Both the position numbers and the translations under genes were made by a program. 32,144 bases of DNA from Cellulomonas sp. Lineage in GTDB: Bacteria; Actinomycetota; Actinomycetes; Actinomycetales; Cellulomonadaceae. Location of the stretch: assembly GCA_022013895.1 (NCBI GenBank), contig JAKLPK010000250.1, forward strand, positions 1 through 32,144, read 5' to 3'. The notes below the pieces were generated by a model. The model did no database searches and was not told the DNA's origin. It worked only from the letters and a program-made list of their open reading frames with translations. Shown in pieces: positions 1-7,772 of the stretch (its first letter is position 1; each line of letters begins with the position of its first letter).

Positions 1-1
1 C

Positions 2-385
2 AAGGGGCCGGACCAGCAGAAGCCGGCCGGGGTGCTCTCCGGTGGTGAGCGCAACCGGCTCAACCTCGCGCTGACCCTCAAGCAGGGCGGCAACCTGCTG
101 TTGCTCGACGAGCCGACCAACGACCTGGACGTCGAGACCCTCGGCTCGCTGGAGAACGCCCTGCTGGAGTTCCCTGGTTGTGCCGTGGTGGTCTCCCACG
201 ACCGGTGGTTCCTGGACCGGGTGGCGACCCACATCCTGGCCTACGAGGGCACCGAGGAGAACCCGGCCGACTGGTACTGGTTCGAGGGCAACTTCGCGTC
301 CTACGAGGAGAACAAGGTGTCCCGTCTTGGTGCCGACGCGGCCCGTCCGCACCGGGTGACCTACCGCAAGCTGCGGCGGGACTGA
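2..385 (+). CDS. ettA: EttA, ABC-F translational throttle ATPase (3' end only)
   Basis: This is the C-terminal 127 residues of an ABC-F ATPase; the 5' part lies outside the window. The reading frame runs open from base 2. Visible motifs are the ABC signature LSGGE, the Walker B/D-loop [12 protein letters not shown] and the H-loop [18 protein letters not shown], followed by the tail [19 protein letters not shown] and a basic C-terminus ending RKLRRD, which is the usual EttA ending. EttA binds the ribosomal E site and gates the first elongation steps according to the ADP/ATP ratio; this role is family knowledge. The next gene starts 12 bases after the stop, so co-transcription is likely. The family call is firm; the N-terminal ABC domain and arm cannot be checked. 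Confidence 0.93.
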   Translation, partial: KGPDQQKPAGVLSGGERNRLNLALTLKQGGNLLLLDEPTNDLDVETLGSLENALLEFPGCAVVVSHDRWFLDRVATHILAYEGTEENPADWYWFEGNFASYEENKVSRLGADAARPHRVTYRKLRRD

Positions 386-397
386 GCCCGCACCGAG

Positions 398-2473
398 ATG
401 CCTGACGCGCCGCACGAGGAGGTCGGCAGGGCCCGACACGGGGCACCCGGCGACCCCGTCGAGCCTGCGACGGGTCTGGTCGATGCGCTCGTCCTGCTGC
501 GCGCCGCGGTCGCCGAGGTCGGGCTGCCGTTCGCGACCGAGGGTGCCGGGCCCGCCCGTGAGCTGCGCGACGGCATGCTCGATCAGCTCGACGACTACCT
601 GCTGCCCCGGTTGCGTGCCGCGGCGGCGCCCGTGCTCGTGGTGCTGGGCGGATCGACCGGGGCCGGCAAGTCGACCCTGCTGAACTCGTTGCTGGGGGAG
701 CAGGTCAGCGCGGCTGGTGTGCTGCGTCCCACGACGCGGTGGCCTGTGCTCGTGCACCATCCGCTCGATGCGCGTTGGTTCACCGGCGAACGGGTTCTGC
801 CGGGTCTGGTGCGGCTGTCCGCGACGGCGGGCGCCGGCCCGGAACGATCGGGCGGTGCGCAGCAGGGCGCGGCGCAGCCCGTCCGCGAGAAGCCGGGACG
901 CGAGCAGCCGGGCCGTGAGCAGCCGGGCCGTGAGCAGCCGGGCCGTGAGCAGCCGGGCCGTGAGCAGCCGGGCCGCGACGAGCCGGGTGGCGGGGTGGTC
1001 GGTCTCCGGCTGGTCGCATCGGCCGCGGTCCCGCAGGGGCTGGCGCTGCTCGACGCGCCGGACATCGACTCCGTGGTCGAAGGCAACCGGGTGCTGGCCC
1101 GTCAGCTGCTCGGTGCCGCCGATCTGTGGCTGTTCGTCACGACGGCGGCCCGGTACGCGGACGCCGTCCCGTGGGAGCTGCTCGCCACCGCCGCCGAGCG
1201 CCGGACCGAGCTCGCGCTGGTGCTCGACCGGGTCGACGAGGCCGATGTGCAGGTCGTCGGCGACCATCTACGGGCCATGCTCGTCGAGCACGATCTGGCC
1301 GGCACGGCCGTGCTCGTCGTCCCGGCGTCCGATCTGGTGGACGGGCTGCTTCCCGAACCGGCTGTGGCGCCGGTGGCCGACTGGCTCGGGGCGCTCGCGG
1401 AGGACCCGGCCGCCCGCCGCGCCGTGGTGGAGCGCACCCGGGACGGGCTGCTGTCCGATGTCCTGGTCCGGGCCGTCCGGCTGGCAGCGGCAGGTGATGA
1501 CCAGGTCGCCGCACGCGATCGGCTGCGGGCCGTCGTGGACGGCGCCTACGCGGCGGCCGCGGCTGATGTGCGGCGGGCCACCTCGGATGCGTCGTTGCTG
1601 CGTGGTGAGGTGCTCGCCCGGTGGCAGGAGCTGGTCGGCACGGGCGAGCTCATGCGTTCGATCGAAGAGGGCGTGTCGCGTCTGCGGGACCGCCTGACGG
1701 CAGCCCTGCGCGGTCGACGGGCGGTGGCCCCCGATCTGTCCGATGCGATCGGCGCGGGCATCGACGCCGTCCTGCTCGATGCGGCCCAGACCGCCGCGGA
1801 ACGGGCCCACGCCGCCTGGCGCGGTGACCCTGCGGGGGCAGCACTGCTCGACGGGCTCGAGCTCTCGCGGTCCTCAGCGGGGCTGCGGGTGGCCATCGCC
1901 GAGCAGGTCCGCGGTTGGCAGGACGATGTGATCGCCCTGGTCAGCGAGGAGGGTGCGGGGCGTCGGACCCAGGCGCGTGCGTTGTCCTACGGCGTGAACG
2001 CCCTCGGCGTCGCGCTCATGCTCGTGGTGTTCGCCTCGACGGCGGGGTTGACCGGGGCCGAGGTCGGCATCGCGGGCGGTTCGGCGTTGCTGGCTCAGCG
2101 GTTGCTGGAGGCGGTGTTCGGCGACGATGCGGTGCGTCGGTTGACGCAGGTCTCCCATGAACGGCTCGACGCGCGTGTCGCCACCGTCCTGGCCGCCGAG
2201 TCGGCCCGGTTCACCGGGCAGCTGGATGCGCTCGTCGTGACCGGCGGAGGTGACCTGCGGGCAGCGGTGCAACGCGTCGAACGGGCGCCGTTGCCCGAAC
2301 CTGCGGTGGTCGGTGCCGGGAGCGCACCGGGTCGGCTGCGCGGTGCGGGAGCGGCGCGCCCGGTCGCCCGCGGGGGTGCACCGGGCGACGCACCGGGCGG
2401 AGCACGCGGCGGCGAGCCCGGTGGTCTGCGTGGCTGGTGGCGTCGGGTCACCGGCCGCGGAGGTGACCGATGA
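398..2473 (+). CDS. Dynamin-like/YfjP-type membrane-associated GTPase with internal REQPG repeats
   Basis: A 691-residue P-loop GTPase. G1 is GGSTGAGKST at residues 84-93 and a G3-like DAPDIDS lies at 219-225. The VLDRVDE stretch further on sits where the base-recognition motif would be. A hydrophobic segment at about 530-575 probably associates with or crosses the membrane, and the C-terminus (about 640-691) is a Gly/Pro/Arg-rich tail. An insert at residues 163-197 consists of seven 5-residue repeats (REKPG, five REQPG, RDEPG) placed between G1 and G3. The ATG at 398 follows ettA by 12 bases with only a weak ribosome site, suggesting coupling to ettA. The stop overlaps the next GTPase gene (ATGA). 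The precise function is unknown; a dynamin-like or membrane-remodelling role is inference from the domain layout. Confidence 0.8.
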   Translation: MPDAPHEEVGRARHGAPGDPVEPATGLVDALVLLRAAVAEVGLPFATEGAGPARELRDGMLDQLDDYLLPRLRAAAAPVLVVLGGSTGAGKSTLLNSLLGEQVSAAGVLRPTTRWPVLVHHPLDARWFTGERVLPGLVRLSATAGAGPERSGGAQQGAAQPVREKPGREQPGREQPGREQPGREQPGREQPGRDEPGGGVVGLRLVASAAVPQGLALLDAPDIDSVVEGNRVLARQLLGAADLWLFVTTAARYADAVPWELLATAAERRTELALVLDRVDEADVQVVGDHLRAMLVEHDLAGTAVLVVPASDLVDGLLPEPAVAPVADWLGALAEDPAARRAVVERTRDGLLSDVLVRAVRLAAAGDDQVAARDRLRAVVDGAYAAAAADVRRATSDASLLRGEVLARWQELVGTGELMRSIEEGVSRLRDRLTAALRGRRAVAPDLSDAIGAGIDAVLLDAAQTAAERAHAAWRGDPAGAALLDGLELSRSSAGLRVAIAEQVRGWQDDVIALVSEEGAGRRTQARALSYGVNALGVALMLVVFASTAGLTGAEVGIAGGSALLAQRLLEAVFGDDAVRRLTQVSHERLDARVATVLAAESARFTGQLDALVVTGGGDLRAAVQRVERAPLPEPAVVGAGSAPGRLRGAGAARPVARGGAPGDAPGGARGGEPGGLRGWWRRVTGRGGDR
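884..988 (+). repeat. 15-bp in-frame tandem repeat (7 units, REQPG)
   Basis: Seven consecutive 15-base units encode REKPG, five REQPG and RDEPG inside the first GTPase gene. The central units are nearly identical at the nucleotide level (gagcagccgggccgt in phase), so the array probably arose by recent slippage or unequal exchange. A whole-unit gain or loss keeps the frame. Confidence 0.95.
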
Positions 2474-4056
2474 GCCGACGCCCCAGCCTCACCGAACGGC
2501 TCGATCTGCTCGTCGACGCGCTCGAGGCCGGACGTGAGGCTCTGCCGGCACAGGTGGTCGCCGAGGGCGACGATCTGGTCGTGCGGGCCCGGGAACGGCT
2601 CGGTCTGGCGGGGGAGGCCACCGTCGTCGCACTCGCCGGTGCCACCGGTTCGGGCAAGTCGAGCCTGTTCAACGCACTGTGCGGGCAGCAGCTCGCGGCG
2701 ACCGGGGCGACCCGCCCGACGACGGGTGAGGCGGCTGCCGCACTGTGGGCCGCCGAGCCCGCCGCGGTGCACGGTCTGCTGGACTGGCTCGAGGTCGGCG
2801 TCCGTCACGCGTTGCCGGTGCGGGAGTCGGATCCGACGGATCTGGTGCTGCTGGACCTGCCGGACCACGACTCGGTGACCCTCGCGCACCGTGCGGTCGC
2901 CGAACGGCTCTACCAGCGGGTGGACCAGCTGGTCTGGGTGGTGGACCCGCAGAAGTACGCCGACGGTGTGCTGCACGAGCGCTACCTGCGCCCGCTGGCC
3001 GCGCTCGCCCCGGTCATGGTGCTGGTGCTCAACCAGGCCGACCGGCTGGCGGCGGCTGACCGCGCCGCCTGCGTGGCCGATCTCGCGCGGCTCGCCGCGG
3101 CGGACGGGCTGGGTGACGTGCCGGTGCTGGCGGTCAGTGCGCAGACCGGCGACGGGGTGGACGCGTTGCGGGAACTGCTGAGGCTGGCGGCCTCGCGTCG
3201 ACGCGCTGCGACCGATCGGTTGACGGCGGAGGTGGTCGCGGTCGCCGGTGGTGTGCTGGTCGCCTGCGGTGCCCCGGTCCGCGCAGCCGGCCGGGGAGAG
3301 CCCGGGCTGGTGCGGGCGCTCGAACGGGCCGCGGGCGTCCCGGTCGTGGTCGATGCGGTGCGTCGTTCGATGTCGGGGCGTGCGCGTGCCGCCACGGGGT
3401 GGCCGCCCCTGCGCTGGCTCGGTCGCTTGCGACCCGATCCGTTGCGCCGGCTGCACCTGGGTGCGGGTGCACCCGTCAGGCCCGAGCTGGTCCGCACTTC
3501 GCTCCCGGTGCCGTCGCCCGCGGCGCGGGCCGGGGCCGCGGGGGCGGTGCGCGACTACATCGATGCGGCGATCGGCGACGCCCCCGATCCGTGGGTGCTG
3601 GCCATCCGTGCGCGGGTGACGACGGAGGGGCTGGGCGATGCCCTCGACCAGGCCGTGGCCCGGACCCCGTTGGTCCCACCACGACCGGCGCGGTGGTGGC
3701 GGGCGGTCGCCCTCCTGCAGTGGGTGCTGCTGGCGGCCGCCGTGGTCGGGGCGCTGTGGCTGGTCGGGCTGCCGTTGGCCGAGCAGGCGTTCCTGGTGCA
3801 GCCGGCGACGCCGGTGTGGGGCGGTCTGCCGGCCCCGACCTGGCTCGCTGTCGGTGGGGTGCTGGTCGGCTGGCTGGTCGCGGCGGTCGCCGCGGGGGCG
3901 GGTGCGCTGGGCGCGCGTCGTCGGGCGTCGCGGGCCGGGCGGCACCTGCACGAGGCCGTGGCGGAGGTCGCGCGCGTGCGGGTGGTCGAACCGGTCGACG
4001 TCGGGCTCGACCGTCTGGCGCGGTGCCGGTCGGCGGCCGTGCGGGCGGGCGCCTGA
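2470..4056 (+). CDS. Second GTPase of the pair, two C-terminal membrane helices
   Basis: A 528-residue Era/YfjP-like GTPase. G1 is GATGSGKSS at residues 57-65, the G3 equivalent is DLPDHDS at about 129-135 and G4 is NQAD at about 188-191. A possible G5-like VLAVSAQTGDG follows. Two hydrophobic helices lie near residues 412-436 (VALLQWVLLAAAVVGALWL) and 457-483, with a basic cytoplasmic tail after them. The start ATG overlaps the stop of the preceding GTPase by four bases (ATGA), so the two are translationally coupled and probably act as partners. Both share the unusual DxPDxDS in place of DxPG, suggesting an old duplication. The biological role is not known from the sequence. Confidence 0.82.
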   Translation: MSRRPSLTERLDLLVDALEAGREALPAQVVAEGDDLVVRARERLGLAGEATVVALAGATGSGKSSLFNALCGQQLAATGATRPTTGEAAAALWAAEPAAVHGLLDWLEVGVRHALPVRESDPTDLVLLDLPDHDSVTLAHRAVAERLYQRVDQLVWVVDPQKYADGVLHERYLRPLAALAPVMVLVLNQADRLAAADRAACVADLARLAAADGLGDVPVLAVSAQTGDGVDALRELLRLAASRRRAATDRLTAEVVAVAGGVLVACGAPVRAAGRGEPGLVRALERAAGVPVVVDAVRRSMSGRARAATGWPPLRWLGRLRPDPLRRLHLGAGAPVRPELVRTSLPVPSPAARAGAAGAVRDYIDAAIGDAPDPWVLAIRARVTTEGLGDALDQAVARTPLVPPRPARWWRAVALLQWVLLAAAVVGALWLVGLPLAEQAFLVQPATPVWGGLPAPTWLAVGGVLVGWLVAAVAAGAGALGARRRASRAGRHLHEAVAEVARVRVVEPVDVGLDRLARCRSAAVRAGA

Positions 4057-4076
4057 GCCGACGGCTGCCCGGTCCT

Positions 4077-4082
4077 TAGGAT
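4077..4082 (+). promoter_or_regulatory. Possible -10 box (TAGGAT) of the thioesterase gene
   Basis: TAGGAT ends six bases before the ATG at 4089, the spacing expected for a leaderless transcript. The same bases contain AGGA and could instead be a ribosome site. No clear -35 is visible. Confidence 0.35.
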
Positions 4083-4088
4083 CGGCCC

Positions 4089-4574
4089 ATGGCTCGTCTG
4101 CAGGTACCCGTCCAGCTGCGGTGGTCCGATCTGGACGCCTATGCCCATGTCAACAACGTGGCGATGCTCACGTTGCTCGAGGAGGCCCGTATCGCGGCCT
4201 TCTGGAGCCGCCCCTCGGGTGCCCCGGCGCCGACGACCGCTGTGCTCGACGCCGGTCCGGGCGCGGACAGTCGCACGCTGGTGGCCCGGCAGGAGATCGA
4301 CTACCGGCTCCCGCTGGGCTATCAGCGTGAACCCGTCACCGTCGTGCTGTGGCTCGGTCACCTCGGAGGGGCGAGCATGGACGTGTGCTACGAGGTACGC
4401 GACCTGGCTCCCGAGGTGCCTGGTTCAGCGGTGTTCGCGCGGGCCGTCTCGACGGTCGTGCTGGTCGACGCCTCGAGCGGGCGCCCCCGTCGGATGACCG
4501 AGCAGGAACGTGGCGCCTGGGCGCCCTATCTCGAGGCCCCCGTCGAGCTGCGGCGGACGGCCCGGCACACCTGA
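4089..4574 (+). CDS. Acyl-CoA thioesterase, 4HBT/YbgC-FcbC hotdog family
   Basis: A 161-residue single-domain hotdog protein. The N-terminus VQLRWSDLDAYAHVNNVAM carries the family signature in which the Asp of the WSDLDAYAHVNN stretch is the catalytic acid of 4-hydroxybenzoyl-CoA thioesterase-like enzymes. Length and layout fit cytoplasmic acyl-CoA thioesterases that hydrolyse small or branched acyl-CoAs; the substrate cannot be read from sequence. It starts 32 bases after the GTPase pair on the same strand. A related thioesterase lies near ettA in other actinobacteria. The next gene begins after a regulated-looking gap, so this is probably the last gene of the ettA group. Confidence 0.85.
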   Translation: MARLQVPVQLRWSDLDAYAHVNNVAMLTLLEEARIAAFWSRPSGAPAPTTAVLDAGPGADSRTLVARQEIDYRLPLGYQREPVTVVLWLGHLGGASMDVCYEVRDLAPEVPGSAVFARAVSTVVLVDASSGRPRRMTEQERGAWAPYLEAPVELRRTARHT

Positions 4575-4614
4575 TCTCGGGACGTCGGTCCCAGGTATCC
4601 GACGATGGCGTGGG

Positions 4615-4630
4615 ATACCCGAGGGGGTAT
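4615..4630. promoter_or_regulatory. CsoR/CstR-like operator upstream of the SQR-like gene
   Basis: ATACCCGAGGGGGTAT is a near-perfect inverted repeat (ATACCC ... GGGTAT arms). CsoR-family repressors, including the copper sensor CsoR and the persulfide sensor CstR, are known to bind pseudopalindromes of this A/T-TACCC...GGGTA-A/T type. It lies 61 bases before the chosen TTG start of the sulfide:quinone oxidoreductase-like gene, and TATACA at 4628-4633 could be the -10 box, so a bound repressor would block initiation. The sensor gene is not in the window. Confidence 0.55.
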
Positions 4631-4690
4631 ACAGTCACGGCCCGGAGCGCCGCACCGATGGGGTGCCCGCCACTCGATGGGGAGAGTCCG

Positions 4691-6148
4691 TTGGCACGAG
4701 TCGTCGTTCTTGGAGCAGGCATCGCCGGGCACACCGCTGCGCTGTACCTTCGGCGCTGGCTGCCCAAGGAGCACGAGGTCGTGGTCGTCTCGCCGGCCGC
4801 GAACTGGAACTGGATCCCGTCGAACATCTGGGTCGGCGTCGGGCGGATGACGACCAAGCAGGTGCTGATCCCGCTCGCCCCGATCTACCGGCGCAAGGGC
4901 ATCACGTTCCACCAGGGCCTGGCCACCACGATCCGGCCGGAAGGCACCGTCGCCGACCCGCGCCCGTCCGTCGAGCTGCGCCGCACCGATGCGGGACATC
5001 AGGACGAGACCGCCAGCCTGACGTACGACTACCTCATCAATGCGACGGGGCCGAAGCTCAACTTCGCCGCGACCCCCGGGCTCGGTCCGGACGGCTACTC
5101 ATGGTCGGTGTGCACCGCCTCGCACGCCCATGAAGCCGCCGCGGCACTGTCCGAGGTGATCGCCACGCTGAAGAGCGGGCAGCGTCAGCGCCTGGTCATC
5201 GGGACCGGGCACGGCACCTGCACCTGCGAGGGCGCTGCGTTCGAGTACACGTTCAACGTGGAGCAGGCGCTGCGTGAGGCCGGGGTCCGGGACCTGGCCG
5301 AGATCGTCTACCTGACCAACGAGTACGAGCTCGGGGACTTCGGCGTCGGCGGCATGCACTTCGTCCAGCAGGGCTTCACCCAGTCCAGCCAGATGTGGAC
5401 CGAGTCCCTGTTCCGTGAGCGTGGGGTGCAGGCGATCACCCAGGCGCATGTCCACGAGGTCATGGACGGCAAGCTCCGCTACGAACAGCTCGACGGTTCG
5501 GAGCACCAGCTCGAGTTCGACTTCGCGATGCTGCTGCCGCCGTTCCGGGGTGCGGACCTCACCGCCTTCGACCGTGAGGGCAACGACATCACCTCGACGA
5601 TGTTCGCCCCGTCGGGCTTCCTCAAGGTGGATGCGGACTACACCGCCAAACCGTACGAGGAATGGTCGGCCGACGACTGGCCGCACACCTACGAGTCGGT
5701 GGCCTACCCCAACATCTTCGCGCCGGGGATCGCCTTCGCCCCGCCGCACCAGATCTCCCAGCCGCGGACCAGCCCGAACGGCACGCTCATCGCACCGGCT
5801 CCGCCGCGCACCGGCATGCCCTCGGGCATCATGGCCCGCACCGTGGCGGAGACCATCCGGGACCGGATCGCCGCGGGTGGCAAGGCCCGCGCCCACGGCG
5901 CCTCGATGGCGACCATGGGCGCTGCCTGCGTCGCCTCGGCCGGTTCAGGTCTGCGCAACGGCTCGGCCGCCGCGATGACGATGTTCCCGGTGGTTCCCGA
6001 CCATGTGAAGTACCCGGCGACGGGGCGCGACCAGAAGGGCACCTCGGGCGAGATCGGCCTGGCCGGGCACTGGATCAAGTTCATGCTCCACTACCTGTTC
6101 ATCTACAAGGCGAAGGCCCGACCGTTCTGGTACCTCATCCCGGAGTGA
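4691..6148 (+). CDS. Sulfide:quinone oxidoreductase-like FAD flavoprotein
   Basis: About 485 residues. The N-terminus LARVVVLGAGIAGHTAALYL is a dinucleotide-binding GxGxxG motif, followed by the acidic strand end HEVVVVSP and NWNWIPSNIWVGVG typical of SQR/NDH-2-like enzymes. Cysteines sit at about residues 141, 177, 179 (GTCTCEGAA) and 413 (GAACVAS), resembling the spacing of the three redox Cys of SQRs. The C-terminus HYLFIYKAKARPFWYLIPE is amphipathic and suits monotopic membrane binding. SQR oxidises sulfide to persulfide or polysulfide and reduces quinone. I chose TTG at 4691 because GGGGAG lies just upstream; an in-frame ATG at 4658 would add 11 residues. The upstream CsoR/CstR-type operator supports the sulfide role. 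An NDH-2-like activity is the alternative. Confidence 0.75.
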   Translation: MARVVVLGAGIAGHTAALYLRRWLPKEHEVVVVSPAANWNWIPSNIWVGVGRMTTKQVLIPLAPIYRRKGITFHQGLATTIRPEGTVADPRPSVELRRTDAGHQDETASLTYDYLINATGPKLNFAATPGLGPDGYSWSVCTASHAHEAAAALSEVIATLKSGQRQRLVIGTGHGTCTCEGAAFEYTFNVEQALREAGVRDLAEIVYLTNEYELGDFGVGGMHFVQQGFTQSSQMWTESLFRERGVQAITQAHVHEVMDGKLRYEQLDGSEHQLEFDFAMLLPPFRGADLTAFDREGNDITSTMFAPSGFLKVDADYTAKPYEEWSADDWPHTYESVAYPNIFAPGIAFAPPHQISQPRTSPNGTLIAPAPPRTGMPSGIMARTVAETIRDRIAAGGKARAHGASMATMGAACVASAGSGLRNGSAAAMTMFPVVPDHVKYPATGRDQKGTSGEIGLAGHWIKFMLHYLFIYKAKARPFWYLIPE

Positions 6149-6215
6149 CCCCGGGGTGAGGTCCGCCCCGCCCGACGTCGACGCCGACGTTCCCTACCGA
6201 CCCACCGAGGACACC

Positions 6216-6398
6216 ATGCTCAGCCACCAGCACCCCGATCGTTCACCCGCCGATGTCTCGACCGCGGAGCGCATCGCCGCTGCCCCGCTCCCGACGGCAG
6301 CCACCCTGCGCCGCCGGCGGAACCTGCCGATCCAGCTCATCCGCTTCGCTCGGATCAACCTGCGGATGCTCGTGGTGATCACCGCCAAGCACAGCTGA
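6216..6398 (+). CDS. Small basic hypothetical protein after the SQR-like gene
   Basis: A 60-residue ORF starting at ATG 6216 with GAGG upstream, 67 bases after the SQR-like gene on the same strand. The first half is polar (HQHPDRSPADVSTAERIAAA); the second is a basic and hydrophobic stretch, RRRRNLPIQLIRFARINLRM followed by LVVITAKHS, that could be an amphipathic membrane-binding helix. No known domain was recognised. Its place suggests it is made together with the SQR-like enzyme, perhaps as a membrane or partner peptide. An in-frame ATG further upstream (6156 by an alternative start) would add a 20-residue extension without a good ribosome site. Confidence 0.55.
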   Translation: MLSHQHPDRSPADVSTAERIAAAPLPTAATLRRRRNLPIQLIRFARINLRMLVVITAKHS

Positions 6399-6417
6399 CG
6401 GTCGGCGGCCGGGCCCG

Positions 6418-7287
6418 TCACTGATCAGGGACCCGGATCATGCCTTCCTGGGCGATGGAGGCGACGAGGGTGCCCTCGGCGGTGTAGACGCGTGCGGCGC
6501 CCAGACCACGGCCCCCCTGGGCGCTCGGGGCCGACTGCACGTACAGCAGCCACTCGTCCACCCGGGCCGGGCGGTGCCACCACATGGCGTGGTCGAGGCT
6601 CGCCACCGACAGACCCGGGTGCGACCAGCTGACTCCTGAACGGCGGAGCACCGGTTCGAGCATCACCTGGTCGCAGGCGAACGCGAGCAGCGCCCGGTGC
6701 AGCAAGGGGTCGTCGGGCAGCGGGGCCCGGGCCTTCATCCACACGAGCTGGCGACCGCTCGCATGCTCGTGCCGCTCCAGGTAGAGGGACCCCCCGACGT
6801 GCCGGACGTCGAACGCGGCCTCGTGGCTCCAGAACTGGGCCACCGGGTGGTCGAGGTGGGCCAGAGCGTCCATCGCGGACGGGGTCTGCTCGGGCGACGG
6901 GACCAGGGCGGGCATCGGGTCGCAGTTGTCGAAGCCGGGCTGGTCGGTCTGGAACGACGTGATCGCGGACAGGATCGGGAGCCCGGCCTGCAGCGCGTTG
7001 ACGGCACGTGAGGAGAAGGAGCGACCGTCCCGCAGCCGGGAGACCACGAGCTCGACGGGGACATCGGGGTCGCCGGGGCGCAGGAAGTACGCGTGCATCG
7101 AGTGCGGTGCGCGGTCGCCGGGCACCGTGCGCCCGGCGGCGATGAGCACCTGGGCGAGGACCTGCCCGCCGAAGACGCGCCCGGTGGGGTGCGGGAGGTT
7201 GTCCACCACGAAGGTGTCGACGCCCGCCTCGACCGGGTCGAGCGCCGTGAGCAGGGCGGCGACGGCGCGGGCGCCCGACTCGCTCAT
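6418..7287 (-). CDS. tesB: Acyl-CoA thioesterase II (TesB)
   Basis: A 289-residue double-hotdog thioesterase, the normal TesB length. Family blocks are HPTGRVFGGQVLAQVLIAAG near the N-terminus, HSMHAYFLRPGDPDVPV, RDGRSFSSRAVNALQ, and the C-terminal SLDHAMWWHRP, which contains the catalytic Asp, with RGLGAARVYTAEGTLVASIAQEG after it. It hydrolyses medium- and long-chain acyl-CoAs to free acids and CoA. The ATG at 7287 overlaps the stop of the truncated hemoglobin gene by four bases, so the two form one transcript with the globin first. The longer upstream frame runs through the globin gene and is not used. Confidence 0.93.
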   Translation of the reverse strand: MSESGARAVAALLTALDPVEAGVDTFVVDNLPHPTGRVFGGQVLAQVLIAAGRTVPGDRAPHSMHAYFLRPGDPDVPVELVVSRLRDGRSFSSRAVNALQAGLPILSAITSFQTDQPGFDNCDPMPALVPSPEQTPSAMDALAHLDHPVAQFWSHEAAFDVRHVGGSLYLERHEHASGRQLVWMKARAPLPDDPLLHRALLAFACDQVMLEPVLRRSGVSWSHPGLSVASLDHAMWWHRPARVDEWLLYVQSAPSAQGGRGLGAARVYTAEGTLVASIAQEGMIRVPDQ

Positions 7288-7721
7288 GCGCCGGACCCCG
7301 GGCGGGCGGTCAACGTCTGGACATGAACAGCGCCGGGCGCTGCCGGGTCCGCAGTGTTGCGCAGGAAGTTCGCCGTGCGCTCCAGGTGTTCCCAGATCCG
7401 CGTGGACTGCTCGGGGGCCAGACCCAGCTCGTCGAGTGCGATCCGCATGTGCGCGAGCCACCGGTCCCTGGCCTCGCCGTCCAGCCGGAAGGACGCGTGC
7501 CTCATCCGGAGGGCGGGGTGCCCGCGCCGCTCGGAGTAGGTCGTGGGTCCACCCCAGAACTGCTCGAGGAACCAGGTCATCCGGTCGCGTGCACCGCTCA
7601 GGTCAGCCGGGTACATCGGCCGCAGCAGGGTGTCGTCGGCGACCTGCTCGTAGAACCGTCCGACGAGTCGGACGAAGGTCTCATGACCGCCGACGGCGTC
7701 GTAGAGGGTCTGCGTGCTCAC
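7284..7721 (-). CDS. glbO: Group II truncated hemoglobin (trHbO)
   Basis: A 145-residue globin with the short 2-on-2 fold. From the GTG at 7721, Tyr24 (B10) lies in GRFYEQV, Tyr37 (CD1) in RPMYP, the proximal His75 (F8) in LRMRHASF and Trp88 (G8) in RDRWLAHM, the residue set that defines group II truncated hemoglobins such as mycobacterial GlbO. FWGGPTTYSERRGHP is the characteristic CD/E block. Such proteins bind O2 and NO with slow release and are linked to oxygen handling or oxidative chemistry. A GTG at 7730 would add three residues, but the 7721 start has AGGGTGGG upstream and a possible -10 (TAGGGT) at leaderless spacing. The gene overlaps tesB downstream. Confidence 0.92.
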   Translation of the reverse strand: MSTQTLYDAVGGHETFVRLVGRFYEQVADDTLLRPMYPADLSGARDRMTWFLEQFWGGPTTYSERRGHPALRMRHASFRLDGEARDRWLAHMRIALDELGLAPEQSTRIWEHLERTANFLRNTADPAAPGAVHVQTLTARPGSGA

Positions 7722-7728
7722 GGCGCCC

Positions 7729-7734
7729 ACCCTA
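7729..7734 (-). promoter_or_regulatory. Possible -10 box (TAGGGT) of glbO-tesB
   Basis: On the minus strand TAGGGT ends seven bases before the GTG at 7721, consistent with a leaderless transcript of the globin-thioesterase pair. It may equally serve as a ribosome site (AGGGTGGG). Confidence 0.3.
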
Positions 7735-7760
7735 GAAGGTTCGCCGCCGCGGTGGCGGGC

Positions 7761-7766
7761 TAGTCT
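7761..7766 (+). promoter_or_regulatory. Possible -10 box (TAGTCT) of the PTS EIIB gene
   Basis: TAGTCT fits the TAnnnT consensus and ends six bases before the ATG at 7773, so transcription could begin at the start codon itself. No good Shine-Dalgarno sequence is present, which favours a leaderless mRNA. Confidence 0.4.
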
Positions 7767-7772
7767 GGGGCG

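Noticed and set aside
884..988. Possible CRISPR array
   Set aside because: The 15-bp units are contiguous, in frame and without spacers.
595..1086. Minus-strand ORF with CSRPG repeats
   Set aside because: It is the antisense reading of the REQPG tandem repeat in the GTPase gene.
2095..3951. 618-codon open frame on the minus strand
   Set aside because: It lies antisense to the GTPase pair; its composition (Arg/Pro/His-rich) is a by-product of high GC third positions and no motif is seen.
4349..4690. Upstream extension of the SQR-like frame
   Set aside because: It overlaps the thioesterase gene and the operator; the FAD-binding N-terminus begins at the TTG at 4691.
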